Part shown: one piece after another, positions 23,859 through 32,932 of the stretch
Position numbering within the stretch: position 1 is the stretch's first letter
Layout of the letters: every line of letters starts with the position of its first letter
Origin: DASQPR01 sp963797605
GTDB taxonomy: Bacteria > Actinomycetota > Actinomycetes > Mycobacteriales > Micromonosporaceae
Direction of reading: 5' to 3'
Assembly: GCA_963797605.1 (NCBI GenBank)
Contig: CAWCPX010000017.1
Coordinates: 186,001-250,000 of the forward strand
Length of the DNA stretch: 64,000 bases
Notes under the pieces: model-generated
Databases searched by the model: none
Seen by the model: only the letters and a program-made list of their open reading frames with translations
Told to the model about the DNA's origin: nothing
Program-made: the position numbers and the translations under genes

Positions 23859-24554
23859 CTAGGCGTCGCGTGCGGGCTGACCGTAGACGTTCTGGTAGCG
23901 GGCGTAGAGGCGGTCGATGTCGGCCGGCGCGATCGGCACCGGGGCTCCGAGCTGGCGGGAGATGTGCACGGTGCGGGCGACGTCCTCGCACATCACGGCG
24001 GCTTTCACGGCGTCGCGGGGCGTCCGGCCGATCGTGAAAACGCCGTGGCTGCGCATCAGCACGGCCGGCGATCGGTTGTCCCGCAACGTTTCCACGATCC
24101 CCTGACCGATCGCGTCGTCGCCGATCAGCGCGAACGGACCGACCGGGATCTCGCCGCCGAACTCGTCCGCCATCGCCGTCAGCACGCACGGGATCGGTTC
24201 GCCCCGGGCGGCCCAGGCGGACGCGTAGGTGGAGTGGGTGTGCACGACGCCGCCGATGTCGGGACGGTGACGGTAGACGTACGCGTGGGCGGCCGTGTCG
24301 CTCGACGGTGCCAGGGTGCCCTCGACCACCGCGCCGTCGAGATCGCACACGATCATGGTCGCCGGGGTCAACGAGTCGTAGTCGACGCCGCTTGGCTTGA
24401 TGACGAGCAGGTCGTGGCCGGGGACGCGCCCGGACACGTTGCCTGCGGTCCATGCGACAAGACCGTAGCTGGTCAACTGGGCGTGCAGCGCCGCCACGTC
24501 GGCCCGGGTCGCCCGGATCGCTTCCTGCCGGACCAGGTCAACCGTCGCCGTCAT
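23859..24554 (-). CDS. araD: L-ribulose-5-phosphate 4-epimerase
   Basis: A 231-aa class II aldolase-fold enzyme that converts L-ribulose 5-phosphate to D-xylulose 5-phosphate. Motifs: TAGNVSGRVPGHDLLVIKPS, the zinc-ligand pair in VVHTHSTYASAWAARG, the third His in MRSHGVFTIGRTPRDAV. The end QNVYGQ matches the AraD C-terminus, separating it from fuculose aldolases. It is the second gene of araB-araD; its ATG overlaps the araB stop (24551-24554). No araA (isomerase) is in the window. Confidence 0.92.
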   Translation of the reverse strand: MTATVDLVRQEAIRATRADVAALHAQLTSYGLVAWTAGNVSGRVPGHDLLVIKPSGVDYDSLTPATMIVCDLDGAVVEGTLAPSSDTAAHAYVYRHRPDIGGVVHTHSTYASAWAARGEPIPCVLTAMADEFGGEIPVGPFALIGDDAIGQGIVETLRDNRSPAVLMRSHGVFTIGRTPRDAVKAAVMCEDVARTVHISRQLGAPVPIAPADIDRLYARYQNVYGQPARDA

Positions 24555-26269
24555 CGCCCGCTCGCCTTCTCGTCAGCCGTGCTCGACTCGACCGCGCCGG
24601 CATCCACAGCGCCTGACCCGAACGTGCGCGACCGGATCGCTCGCAGCCGCCGCATCACGTCGTTGCCGCCACGGCCGAACCAGTCGTGCAGCGCGCGATA
24701 TTCCGCGTACACATCGTCATAAGCCTTTGATCGGTCTTGATCTGGCTGGTAAATCCCGATGTCCCGGCGACCCATCGCGGCCGCGGCCGACGTGACATCG
24801 GCGTAGGCGCCGGCGGCCACCGCGGCGTGGATGGCGCTGCCCAGGGCCGGGCCCTGCGCAGAGCCGACGACGCTGAGCGGCAATCGCGTCACGTCGCTGT
24901 AGATCTGCATGAGCAGGCGGTTGCGCGTGAGGCCGCCGGCGACGACGAGTTCCGTCACGGGCACGCCCGCTGTCTCGAACGCCTCGACGATCACGCGCGT
25001 GCCGAACGCTGTCGCCTCCAGAAGCGCGCGGTAGACGTCCTCGGGGCGCGTCGCCAACGTCAGGCCGACGATCAGACCGGACAACTCGTGGTCGACGAGC
25101 ACCGAACGGTTGCCGCTCTGCCAATCGAGTGCGACCAGGCCGTGTCGACCGACCGGTTGCGGAGCGGCCAACTCGGTCAGCAGTTCGTGCAGGCTCAGTC
25201 CGCGCTCGGCGGCCTGTTCGACGTAAGCGGCCGGCACGAAGTCGCGCACGAACCACGCGAAAATGTCACCGACACCACTCTGCCCGGCTTCGTAGCCCCA
25301 CAGCCCGTCCACGATCCCACCGTCGACCACGCCGCACATGCCGGGCACGTCGACGAGGTGGTCGGCGTTCATGACGTGACACGTCGACGTGCCCATGATG
25401 GCGACCATCTGGCCCGGCTCCACGGCGCCTGTCGCCGGCGCGGTCACGTGGGCGTCCACATTGCCGACGCAGACCGCGATGCCCTCGGGCAGGCCGGTCC
25501 ACGCCGCGGCCTCGGCCGTGAGCGAACCCGCGCGCTCCCCCAGCCGGCCCAGTGGCGCGACGACCTTGTCCGTGACGAAGTCGGCGAATCCGGGGTGCAG
25601 AGCAGCGAGGAATTCCTTCGACGGGTACGCGTCGTCCTGATACATCGCCTTGTAACCGGTGCTGCAGACGTTGCGCAGGTAGACGCCGCTCAGCTGCCAG
25701 ACAATCCAGTCGGCGGCTTCGACCCAGCGTTCCGCCCGCGCGTAGATTTCCGGATCTTCTTCGAGCACCTGCAGCGCCTTGGCGAACTCCCATTCCGACG
25801 AGATCTTGCCGCCATAGCGGGCGATCCAGGGTTCCGCGCGGGCGTGGGCGAGCTCGTTGATCCGGTCGGCCTGGCCCTGCGCGGCGTGGTGCCGCCACAG
25901 CTTCACATAGGCGTGCGGTCGATCGGCCAGTTCCGGCAGCTCGCACAACGGCGTGCCATCGGCCAGCGTCGGCAGCACCGTGCAGGCGGTGAAGTCGGTG
26001 CCGATGCCGATCACGTCGCTCGCCGTGCAACCCGCGGCCGCGACCGCTTTCGGCACCGCGTGGCGCAGCACCCCGACGTAGTCGGCGGGGACCTGAAGCG
26101 CCCATTCCGGCGGCAACGGCGTGCCGGACGCGACCAGCCGATCGCTCATCACCGCGTGCGGGTATTCGTAGACGGCGGAACCGATCTCGACCCCGTCGCG
26201 GACGCGCACGACGACGGCCCGGCCCGACAACGTCCCGAAATCGACGCCGACGACGACGCTCTCTGCCAT
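24551..26269 (-). CDS. araB: L-ribulokinase
   Basis: A 572-aa FGGY sugar kinase. The N-terminus VVVGVDFGTLSGRAVVVRV with YPHAVM matches ribulokinase, as do GIGTDFTACTVLPTLADG, KLWRHHAAQGQADRI, and KISSEWEFAKALQVL. The ATP-binding half carries MGTSTCHVMNA and the FGGY-type VVAGGLTRNRLLMQI. Length is normal for AraB (about 560). It phosphorylates L-ribulose before AraD acts. ATG 26269 is chosen because the kinase begins right there; the upstream extension is Arg/Cys-rich. Two LacI-type operator candidates lie 42 and 135 bp upstream. Confidence 0.93.
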   Translation of the reverse strand: MAESVVVGVDFGTLSGRAVVVRVRDGVEIGSAVYEYPHAVMSDRLVASGTPLPPEWALQVPADYVGVLRHAVPKAVAAAGCTASDVIGIGTDFTACTVLPTLADGTPLCELPELADRPHAYVKLWRHHAAQGQADRINELAHARAEPWIARYGGKISSEWEFAKALQVLEEDPEIYARAERWVEAADWIVWQLSGVYLRNVCSTGYKAMYQDDAYPSKEFLAALHPGFADFVTDKVVAPLGRLGERAGSLTAEAAAWTGLPEGIAVCVGNVDAHVTAPATGAVEPGQMVAIMGTSTCHVMNADHLVDVPGMCGVVDGGIVDGLWGYEAGQSGVGDIFAWFVRDFVPAAYVEQAAERGLSLHELLTELAAPQPVGRHGLVALDWQSGNRSVLVDHELSGLIVGLTLATRPEDVYRALLEATAFGTRVIVEAFETAGVPVTELVVAGGLTRNRLLMQIYSDVTRLPLSVVGSAQGPALGSAIHAAVAAGAYADVTSAAAAMGRRDIGIYQPDQDRSKAYDDVYAEYRALHDWFGRGGNDVMRRLRAIRSRTFGSGAVDAGAVESSTADEKASGR

Positions 26270-26310
26270 GTTCGAACCCTTCGTCTCGCGCGGGCCGGCC
26301 CGATTCACAG

Positions 26311-26324
26311 TGTTATCGCTCACA
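26311..26324. promoter_or_regulatory. LacI-type operator candidate 1 upstream of araB
   Basis: The minus strand reads TGTGAGCGATAACA, which differs at two of 14 positions from the site at 26404-26417 and resembles LacI-family operators. Its location about 40 bp upstream of the araB start suits repression of araBD. The cognate repressor is not in the immediate neighbourhood. Confidence 0.55.
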
Positions 26325-26403
26325 TATGATGCCGTCAAGACCGGTCGCTCACGGAGGCACGATATCCCGGCGCCTACCGGAATCAGCGCCGCCGACATCC
26401 ACT

Positions 26404-26417
26404 TGAGAGCGTTAACA
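26404..26417. promoter_or_regulatory. LacI-type operator candidate 2 upstream of araB
   Basis: TGAGAGCGTTAACA on the plus strand, 12 of 14 positions identical to site 1 (read on the other strand). Two sites 93 bp apart would allow looping by a tetrameric or dimer-pair repressor. Confidence 0.5.
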
Positions 26418-26520
26418 TACGTTGGTGGGCCTGACATAATGATCCAGTGCTGGGCCCACGCGCAGACTCTGATGTTCCGTGGCTCCCCCGGCAACCACAG
26501 AACATCACGGAAGACCCGAT

Positions 26521-27416
26521 CTACGACGCCAAACGGACGACGGCGTCACCGGACAGGCGGCCGTGCGGCGCGTCGGTCGTGACGGCGCCCGCGTGCGACA
26601 AAGCCGACATCACCCGGGTCGCGTCGGACGACCGGTAAATCGTGTGCGTCAACGTGAAATGGCGCAGCTCGGTGACGGTTTGCGGACCGACCTGGCCCAG
26701 CCGCGCCAGCAATGCCGATCGCAGCGGCGCGGCCTGCGGTTCGAGGGTGATCTCGATCGGGTGCGCGTGCGGATCTCCGGGGTCGCGGTATTCGACGCCG
26801 CCGAACTCGTCCACGGCCCACATCTCGTTCTTGAACGCTTCCAGGTTGTTCGCCCGGCCGGTGGCGAGGCTGATCAACGTCGGTCCACCGGCGCCCACGA
26901 ACTCGACGCCCGTTGCCAGCGGGAAACCCGCCTCGTCGATGGCGGCCCGATGCCGCGGCCAGTCGCCGGCCGGCAGGATCGACAGCAACTCGGACGGGCG
27001 GCCGGCGGTCTGCGTCCAGGTCTGCGGCGCCGAGGTCCGCGCGCACACCAGCAGGGGCGCCCCGGCTGCTCCCCGGCCTTGACGGCGACCGGCAGCAGGT
27101 CGGCCGGAGCGCCATCGGCCAGGAGCACGGCCAGGTTCGGTGAAGTGCCGAGTTCGGCCTGGACGGCGTCCAGCCGGGCGGCGAGATCGGTGCCGGCGAG
27201 CGGTCCGACGACGAGATAGGTCAGACGGCGGGCCCGGAGCATGTCGTCGAACTCGGCGAGCGTACGCAACGCGGCCTCGGCCGTCAGCACGTTCGCCCCG
27301 TCCGCCACATCGAAACCAAGAGCGAACGTTGCCCGTTTTGCCCCGTGAAGGACGCTCGGTGTCCATACGTCGAGATATCGCACGAGGAGTTCCCGCGTCA
27401 CGTCGGCGATGGTCAT
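26521..27416 (-). pseudogene. Unrecognised protein, one frameshift (about 298 aa if repaired)
   Basis: Two overlapping reading frames read as one protein. The first starts at ATG 27416 (MTIADVTRELLVRYLDVWTP) and stays in phase to about 27075; the second continues with GAPLLVCARTSAPQTWTQTA to the stop at 26521. One added base near 27072 (GGGGAGCAGCC to GGGGAGGCAGCC) would join them. The second half has strands FVGAGGPTLISLATGRANNL and a C-terminal winged-helix-like LRHFTLTHTIYRSSDATRVM. I do not recognise the family. Divergent from aroA; starts are 29 bp apart. It is listed as a broken gene, but a sequence error is likely. Confidence 0.65.
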
Positions 27417-27444
27417 GCCCTCAGTGTCGCCTACGCTGGTCGGT

Positions 27445-28683
27445 ATGACCGTCGTGGAGATCCCCGGATCGAAATCCATCACTGCGCGCGCGCTGTTCCT
27501 CGCGGCTGCCGCCGAGGGCACGACGGTGCTGCGCCGGCCGCTGCTCTCGGACGACTCGGAGGGCTTCGCCGAAGGCTTGATCACCCTCGGGTACGCGATC
27601 GATCGCCAGCCCGGCGCCTGGACGATCATCGGTCGCCCGGCCGGCCCGGCGGTGCGTGACGCCGACGTGTTCTGCCGCGACGGTGCCACGACCGCCCGGT
27701 TCCTGCCCGCCCTCGCGGCCGCCGGCACCGGTGAGTTCCGGTTCGACGCGTCCGCGCAGATGCGCCGCCGTCCGCTCGCGCCGTTGACCGGAGCGCTGCG
27801 CGATCTCGGAGTCGACCTGACGTTCCGGGGCGAGGAGGGGCATCACCCGCTGACCGTGCACGCCGACGGCATCAAGGGCGGTCACGTCACGCTCGACGCC
27901 GGGCTGTCGTCGCAGTTCCTGACAGCGTTGCTGCTGGTCGGTCCGCTGACGGCGGAAGGCCTCGACATCACGGTCACCGATCTGGTCTCCGCACCCTACG
28001 TGGAGATCACCCTCGCGATGATGCGGCGGTTCGGAGTCGACGTGACCCGCGACGGCGATACCTTCCACGTGCCCGCCACCGCGTACCAGGCGAATGATTA
28101 TCTGATCGAACCCGACGCGTCGACGGCCAGTTACTTCCTCGCGGCGGCCGCGCTGACCGGCCGCAGTGTCACGATTCCGGGGTTGGGCGCCGGCGCGTTG
28201 CAGGGCGACATCCGCTTCGCGGATGTGCTGCGGGACATGGGCGCCGACGTCGACATGACGGCCGATTCGGTGACGGTGACCGGCCGTGGGCAGCTCCGGG
28301 GCATCACCGTCAACATGCGCGACATCTCCGACACGGTGCCGACGCTGGCCGCGATCGCGCCGTTCGCGAGCGGTCCGGTGCGGATCGAAGACGTCTACAA
28401 CACGCGGGTCAAGGAGTGCGACCGGCTCGACGCGTGCGCGGAGAATCTGCGGGCGATGGGCGTCCCGGTGACGACGGGTCTCGATTGGATCGAAATCCAG
28501 CCGGCCGAGCCGCACGGAGCGCATATCGCGTGCCACGGTGACCACCGGATCGCGATGTCGTTCAGCATCACCGGGTTGCGCACGCCCGGCGTGACACTCG
28601 ACGATCCGGGGTGCGTGCGCAAGACCTTCCCGGGGTTCCACGGCGCGTTGGCGGATCTGCGCGCGGCGTTCCAGTTGGACTGA
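27445..28683 (+). CDS. aroA: 3-phosphoshikimate 1-carboxyvinyltransferase (EPSP synthase)
   Basis: A 412-aa enzyme of the shikimate pathway, joining phosphoenolpyruvate to shikimate 3-phosphate. The phosphate-binding start IPGSKSITARALFLAAAAEG, the GATTARFLPALAA loop, the FDASAQMRRRPLAPLTGALR motif, the triad RVKECDRLDACAENLRAMG and GDHRIAMSFSITGL are all present. It is on the short side for the family (usually 420-450) because the N-terminus begins right at the PGSKS motif. ATG 27445. Not in an operon with other aromatic genes. Confidence 0.93.
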   Translation: MTVVEIPGSKSITARALFLAAAAEGTTVLRRPLLSDDSEGFAEGLITLGYAIDRQPGAWTIIGRPAGPAVRDADVFCRDGATTARFLPALAAAGTGEFRFDASAQMRRRPLAPLTGALRDLGVDLTFRGEEGHHPLTVHADGIKGGHVTLDAGLSSQFLTALLLVGPLTAEGLDITVTDLVSAPYVEITLAMMRRFGVDVTRDGDTFHVPATAYQANDYLIEPDASTASYFLAAAALTGRSVTIPGLGAGALQGDIRFADVLRDMGADVDMTADSVTVTGRGQLRGITVNMRDISDTVPTLAAIAPFASGPVRIEDVYNTRVKECDRLDACAENLRAMGVPVTTGLDWIEIQPAEPHGAHIACHGDHRIAMSFSITGLRTPGVTLDDPGCVRKTFPGFHGALADLRAAFQLD

Positions 28684-28751
28684 TCCTGGCCGCATGGTCG
28701 GCATTCTGACCGCGACTCGCCACCACGTCATATTGTCGCCATGATGTCCGG

Positions 28752-30485
28752 GTGACAGACAACGCGCAGCCGCCTACGCAAAAGATCCGTAGGGCTCCTC
28801 GAACCACCCCCACGAACGAAAACATTGTCACGGGTACGGGTCCTGTCGCCGGCTCCGGCCCGATCGACGCCGCGCCCGTCGACTCTGTTCCCGTTGACGC
28901 CTCGCCGGTCGACGCCACTCCGGTTGACGCCGCTCGCGTTGACGTGGCCGCGAAGGTTCCGACGCCGAGGGCCGTGCCGAGAGCCCGCGCACCGAAAGCG
29001 ACGACCGCTTCTACCGCTTCGGCCGCGACGGCACCCGCCACCCCGGGCGGCACCATCATCGCCGGCGACGGCAGTGTCGCGACGCTGGTGCGGGCTCCCG
29101 TCGCCGTGCACCAGGCCGGTGAGGTGCTGCGGATCGGTCGCCACCAGGACAACGACATCGTGCTGCCGGACCTGCGCGCCTCCCGCTTCCACGCGGAGTT
29201 GCGGCACATCGGCGACACGTACGAGATCGTGGATCTGGGCAGCACGAACGGCATCCACCTCAACGGCCAGGACGTCACCCGCGCGCGCCTGACCCAGGGC
29301 GACCGCGTTTCCGTCGCCCGTCACGACTTCGTCTTCGACGGCGCCCACCTGCACGAGTTCGTCGACACCGGACCCGCGTCGCTCTTCGCGGACGACCTGA
29401 GCGTGCAGATCGGCAAGTCCACGTTGCTCGACGATGTCAGCTTCGCCGTGCAGGAGGGTTCGCTCGTCGGTGTCATCGGCCCGAGCGGCTGCGGCAAGTC
29501 CACGCTGATCAAGGCCGTGACCGGGCTGCGCCCCGCCAATCAGGGCCGGGTGCAGTACGACGGCCGCAACCTCTACGAGGAGTACGCCGAACTCCGCTAC
29601 CGCATCGGCATGGTTCCGCAGGACGACGTACTGCACCGGCAGCTGACCGTCCGGCGGGCCCTGCGCTTCGCCGCGTCGCTGCGGTTCGCCGACGACGTGC
29701 CGCGCAAGGAACGGCTGCACCGGGTCGACGAGGTGATCGGCATGCTCGGCCTGAGCGATCGGGCGAACCAGCGCATCACGACGCTCTCCGGCGGCCAGCG
29801 CAAACGTACGTCGGTCGCGCTCGAACTGCTCACCGAGCCGTCGCTGCTGTGCCTCGACGAGCCGACCTCGGGTCTCGACCCGGCGCTGGACCGTGAGGTG
29901 ATGCGGGAGTTGCGGCGGCTCGCCGACAGTGGCCGGACCGTCATCGTCGTCACCCACAGCGTGCTCCACCTGGCGATGTGCGACCGCGTCCTGGTCATGT
30001 GCCTTGGCGGGCGGATGGGCTACTTCGGACCGCCGGAAGGTGTGCTGGAGTTCTTCGGCGCCGCCGACTATGCGGACGTGTTCGAGATGATCACGAGCGA
30101 CGCCAACGCCTGGTCGCTGCGCTACCGCAACTCCGACGTCTACCGGGAACACGTCGGCGAGGTCGTCCTGCAGCTGACGACCGGCGGGTCCGTCCAGGTG
30201 CCGCCGACGGCCGCCGTCGAAACGCCACCGGCTGCGACCCCGGCCCCGGCAGCGACCCCGGCACCCGCCCGCAACCGCACCCGGACCCGCCGCACCGGCC
30301 GTCGTGCCGGTCACGAACAAGCGGCGCAACCCGGTCGGCGCGATCCGGCAGTTGATGACGCTGTCGGCACGGATGGTCGCGGTGATCCTCTCCGACCGCG
30401 GCTACGCCCTCTTCCTGCTCGGGTTGCCGCTCGTGCTGGCTCTGCTCAGTCACGCCGTACCCGGAAAACTCGGGTTAGGTCCTGA
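28752..30485 (+). CDS. FHA-domain ABC transporter, ATPase part (frame breaks near 30.2-30.3 kb)
   Basis: Starts at GTG 28752. A disordered N-terminal 95 residues with PVDA-type repeats precede an FHA phosphothreonine-binding domain (LRIGRHQDNDIVLPDLRASR, LGSTNGIHLNGQDV; about residues 110-200). Next is an ABCG-like ATPase: Walker A IGPSGCGKSTLIKAVTG, signature TTLSGGQRKRTSVALELL, Walker B LLCLDEPTSGLDP and switch VVTHSVLH. The frame runs on through a Pro/Ala linker; its last 60 residues (after about 30303) are out-of-phase reading of the permease. Full-length homologues are usually single proteins of about 800 aa, so a frameshift in the linker is likely. Confidence 0.85.
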   Translation: MTDNAQPPTQKIRRAPRTTPTNENIVTGTGPVAGSGPIDAAPVDSVPVDASPVDATPVDAARVDVAAKVPTPRAVPRARAPKATTASTASAATAPATPGGTIIAGDGSVATLVRAPVAVHQAGEVLRIGRHQDNDIVLPDLRASRFHAELRHIGDTYEIVDLGSTNGIHLNGQDVTRARLTQGDRVSVARHDFVFDGAHLHEFVDTGPASLFADDLSVQIGKSTLLDDVSFAVQEGSLVGVIGPSGCGKSTLIKAVTGLRPANQGRVQYDGRNLYEEYAELRYRIGMVPQDDVLHRQLTVRRALRFAASLRFADDVPRKERLHRVDEVIGMLGLSDRANQRITTLSGGQRKRTSVALELLTEPSLLCLDEPTSGLDPALDREVMRELRRLADSGRTVIVVTHSVLHLAMCDRVLVMCLGGRMGYFGPPEGVLEFFGAADYADVFEMITSDANAWSLRYRNSDVYREHVGEVVLQLTTGGSVQVPPTAAVETPPAATPAPAATPAPARNRTRTRRTGRRAGHEQAAQPGRRDPAVDDAVGTDGRGDPLRPRLRPLPARVAARAGSAQSRRTRKTRVRS

Positions 30486-31155
30486 TCACACCTTCACGCT
30501 GGAGGCGCAGCGCCTACTGGTGGTGCTCGCGGTCGGCGCGTCGTTCATCGGCATCGCGGTGTCGATCCGCGAAGTGGTCGGTGAATCCGCGATCTACGCA
30601 CGCGAACGCGCGGTCGGCATTTCCGCCGGCGCCTACCTCGGCTCGAAGCTGGTCGTGTTCTTCATCGTGGACGTGATCCAGTGTTCGCTGTTCACGTGGC
30701 TCTCGCTGCTCGGCCGGCCCGGTCCGGCGACACCGCTGATCTTCCAGCACGCCTGGCTCGTCGAGATCATCATCCCGGTCGCGCTCGTCGCGTTCGTCTC
30801 GACGATCCTCGGCCTGGTCGTCAGCATCCTGGCCAAGAGCGTCGAGCAGACGACGCCGGTGCTTGTCGTCGTCGTGATGGCACAGCTCGTGCTCTCCGGC
30901 GGCCTCTTCCTGCTCACCGGCGACAAGATTCTCGACTGGATCTCGTTCATCGCGCCGACCCGCTGGGGCTTCTCGGCCGGCGCGTCGAGCGTCGACCTGC
31001 TGCACACGCTGCCGGCGTTCATCAGCGACCCGCTGTGGGTGCACACGACGTCGGCGTGGTGGCGCTCGATCGGCTGGCTTTGCGTGCAAGCGGTCGTGCT
31101 CACGGTGCTCGCGCGCCTCGCCCTACGCCGCCGCGAACCCGGCAAGAAGGATTGA
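30304..31155 (+). CDS. ABC transporter permease part of the FHA-ABC protein
   Basis: A 283-aa ABC2-type membrane domain with six predicted helices (YALFLLGLPLVLALLSHAV; LLVVLAVGASFIGIAVSIRE; LGSKLVVFFIVDVIQCSLFT; VEIIIPVALVAFVSTILGLV; VLVVVVMAQLVLSGGLFLL; LCVQAVVLTVLARLALR). VSIREVVGESAIYARERAVG is the conserved loop of ABCG-like half-transporters. It overlaps the ATPase frame by 182 nt in another phase. It could be translated from GTG 30304 as a separate subunit, but fusion to the preceding FHA-ATPase is the family norm. Confidence 0.8.
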   Translation: MPVTNKRRNPVGAIRQLMTLSARMVAVILSDRGYALFLLGLPLVLALLSHAVPGKLGLGPDHTFTLEAQRLLVVLAVGASFIGIAVSIREVVGESAIYARERAVGISAGAYLGSKLVVFFIVDVIQCSLFTWLSLLGRPGPATPLIFQHAWLVEIIIPVALVAFVSTILGLVVSILAKSVEQTTPVLVVVVMAQLVLSGGLFLLTGDKILDWISFIAPTRWGFSAGASSVDLLHTLPAFISDPLWVHTTSAWWRSIGWLCVQAVVLTVLARLALRRREPGKKD

Positions 31156-31176
31156 TAGCCGGAGTCACCCGCTGGA

Positions 31177-31208
31177 GTCACTCCCGGCGAATTCGCGTCG
31201 GGAGTGAC
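31177..31208. terminator. Hairpin after the ABC transporter gene
   Basis: GTCACTCCCG / CGGGAGTGAC, a perfect 10-bp stem with a 12-nt loop, 21 bp after the stop. Confidence 0.65.
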
Positions 31209-31367
31209 ATGGTGCGCTTTAGGCTGAGTTGTCAGCATGCTCGCGTTGTGTGGCCGGTCGTCGATTGACCGGCCTGAAAACCCAAGACCCTACTAAACGC
31301 AAAGCCCTCCGCCGCAGGGTGCACCGCTATGCAGCGGCCAGACCGGTCGGCCGAACGGGGAGTGTTG

Positions 31368-32216
31368 ATGGCTCGAGGAAAAGCAGTCGACGTTGACGCC
31401 TTCTGGGAAGACGGCTACACGATCATCCGGAATGTCTACTCGAAAGACGAGATCCAGGCCATGCGCGAGGCGGTCTTCGCCTCGAAGGCCAACGGCCCCG
31501 GCGATCTCCTGTCCAACCCGAAGATGCGCAGCGTGCTGACCGACGGCAACATGGTCAACATCGCCTCGCAGGTGCTCGGCAGCGACGACATCTGGTACAT
31601 CGGTGACAGTTCCTTCACAATCAACTCCGGCCAGCGTGGTTTCCACAAGGACAACGCCGACCGCAAAGATCCCAACGCGCCCGACTGGACCAACGGCCGT
31701 TACACGGTGCTGCGGTTCGGCATCTACCTGCAGGACCACTGGACCCACACCGGCGGCCTCAACCTGCGGGCGAAGTCGCACAACACGACCGACCACAAGT
31801 TCGGTGACAACGTCTACCTGCGCACCCGGGTCGGTGACGTCGCGGTCTGGAGCCTGCGCACCACGCACAGCGGCAACGGCGCGCTGCTCAAGTGGCCGTG
31901 GCGCTCCAGGTTCCCGGAGCCGCGCGAGATCAAGAACCTGCCGAAGTGGAAGGTCGCGAAGCCCGACGGCGACCGCCTGGCCGTGTTCGCGGCGGTCGGT
32001 CTCAACGACGCGCACCACGACCGTTACGTCGAATACTTGAAGTCGCGCACCTACATCGTCAACGCGCTGCGCAACGGGCGTTTCGACGAGGAGGCGCTGG
32101 CCGCGGCCAAGAGCGCCGGTCTCAACGTGCGTGACGTCGCCAAGGAGATCGAGGGCGACGACACCGTCGGCAAGAACGAGAAGTGGGAGCCGATCCCCTA
32201 CACGACGAGCGTCTGA
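31368..32216 (+). CDS. Phytanoyl-CoA dioxygenase (PhyH) family protein
   Basis: A 282-aa non-haem iron, 2-oxoglutarate-dependent dioxygenase candidate. It opens with FWEDGYTIIRNVYSKDEIQA, typical of the family. Iron ligands can be placed at H and D in RGFHKDNADR and at the distal His in VAVWSLRTTHSGNGA, with an Arg soon after for 2-oxoglutarate (WPWRSRFPEP). Substrate is unknown; no ectoine or phytanic-acid genes adjoin. ATG 31368 is preceded by GGGGAG. A good terminator follows. Confidence 0.78.
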   Translation: MARGKAVDVDAFWEDGYTIIRNVYSKDEIQAMREAVFASKANGPGDLLSNPKMRSVLTDGNMVNIASQVLGSDDIWYIGDSSFTINSGQRGFHKDNADRKDPNAPDWTNGRYTVLRFGIYLQDHWTHTGGLNLRAKSHNTTDHKFGDNVYLRTRVGDVAVWSLRTTHSGNGALLKWPWRSRFPEPREIKNLPKWKVAKPDGDRLAVFAAVGLNDAHHDRYVEYLKSRTYIVNALRNGRFDEEALAAAKSAGLNVRDVAKEIEGDDTVGKNEKWEPIPYTTSV

Positions 32217-32235
32217 ACACCTTGTTGCTTCTCTC

Positions 32236-32265
32236 GGAGGCCGGGCCCGCACGGGTCCGGCCTCC
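32236..32265. terminator. Terminator hairpin after the PhyH gene
   Basis: GGAGGCCGG / CCGGCCTCC (9 bp) with a 12-nt loop, then GGTCTTTAAT. Located 20 bp after the stop. Confidence 0.7.
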
Positions 32266-32282
32266 GGTCTTTAATATCGGGT

Positions 32283-32873
32283 ATGTTTCGCGCTCGCCTG
32301 ACCGACGATGCCGAGCTGCGACCGCTGGAGCCGTGGCAGGCCGACGAGTTCTTCGCGCACATCGAGCGTGCCCGGCGGCACATCGCACCGTGGGTCCCGA
32401 TTCCGCATCGTGTCGTCGATCCGGCCAGCGCGCGCGAGTGGCTGCAGCGCTGGGCCGACATGCGAGCGCGCGACGCCGGTCAGGTCTTCGGCATCTGGCT
32501 GCGCCAGCCGGGGGGCACCGACCTGCTCGTCGGTGGCACCCTGTTTCCCCAGTTCAGCACCGAGCGCAGCACGTGCGAGGTCGGCGTCTGGGTCGAACCC
32601 GCCGCCGAGGGCAGGTTCCTCGTGACCGCGGCTTGCGTCCAGATGATCGACTGGGCCGTGCACGATCGGGGCATCGTCCGCGTCGAATGGCACACGAGCC
32701 CGCGCAACGTCCGCAGCCGCGCGGTCGCACAGCGCCTGCACATGGTGCACGAGGGCACGCATCGGTCATCGTTCGTGCTCAACGGCGAACGCCAGGACAC
32801 CGAAGTGTGGGCGGTGCTCGCGGCCGAATGGGTCAAGGCGCGGCCGAGTGCTTCCGACGTGGTATCCCGATGA
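32283..32873 (+). CDS. GNAT N-acetyltransferase (RimJ/RimL type)
   Basis: A 196-aa acetyltransferase. The RimJ/L pattern is clear: LRPLEPWQADEFFAHIERAR, IAPWVPIPHRVVD, LVGGTLFPQFSTERSTCEVG, VWVEPAAEGRFLVTAACVQM (acetyl-CoA binding), RVEWHTSPRNVRSRAVAQRL. Such enzymes acetylate protein N-termini or small amines; the target is not known. ATG 32283. Its stop is followed at once by a strong hairpin. Confidence 0.88.
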   Translation: MFRARLTDDAELRPLEPWQADEFFAHIERARRHIAPWVPIPHRVVDPASAREWLQRWADMRARDAGQVFGIWLRQPGGTDLLVGGTLFPQFSTERSTCEVGVWVEPAAEGRFLVTAACVQMIDWAVHDRGIVRVEWHTSPRNVRSRAVAQRLHMVHEGTHRSSFVLNGERQDTEVWAVLAAEWVKARPSASDVVSR

Positions 32874-32875
32874 CC

Positions 32876-32915
32876 GCTATCGCTCTGCTGCCTCCCGCGA
32901 TAGCAGAGCGATAGC
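32876..32915. terminator. Strong hairpin after the GNAT gene
   Basis: A perfect 14-bp stem (GCTATCGCTCTGCT / AGCAGAGCGATAGC) with a 12-nt loop, beginning 3 nt after the stop codon. Confidence 0.75.
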
Positions 32916-32932
32916 GCCGAACCCGACAACCC

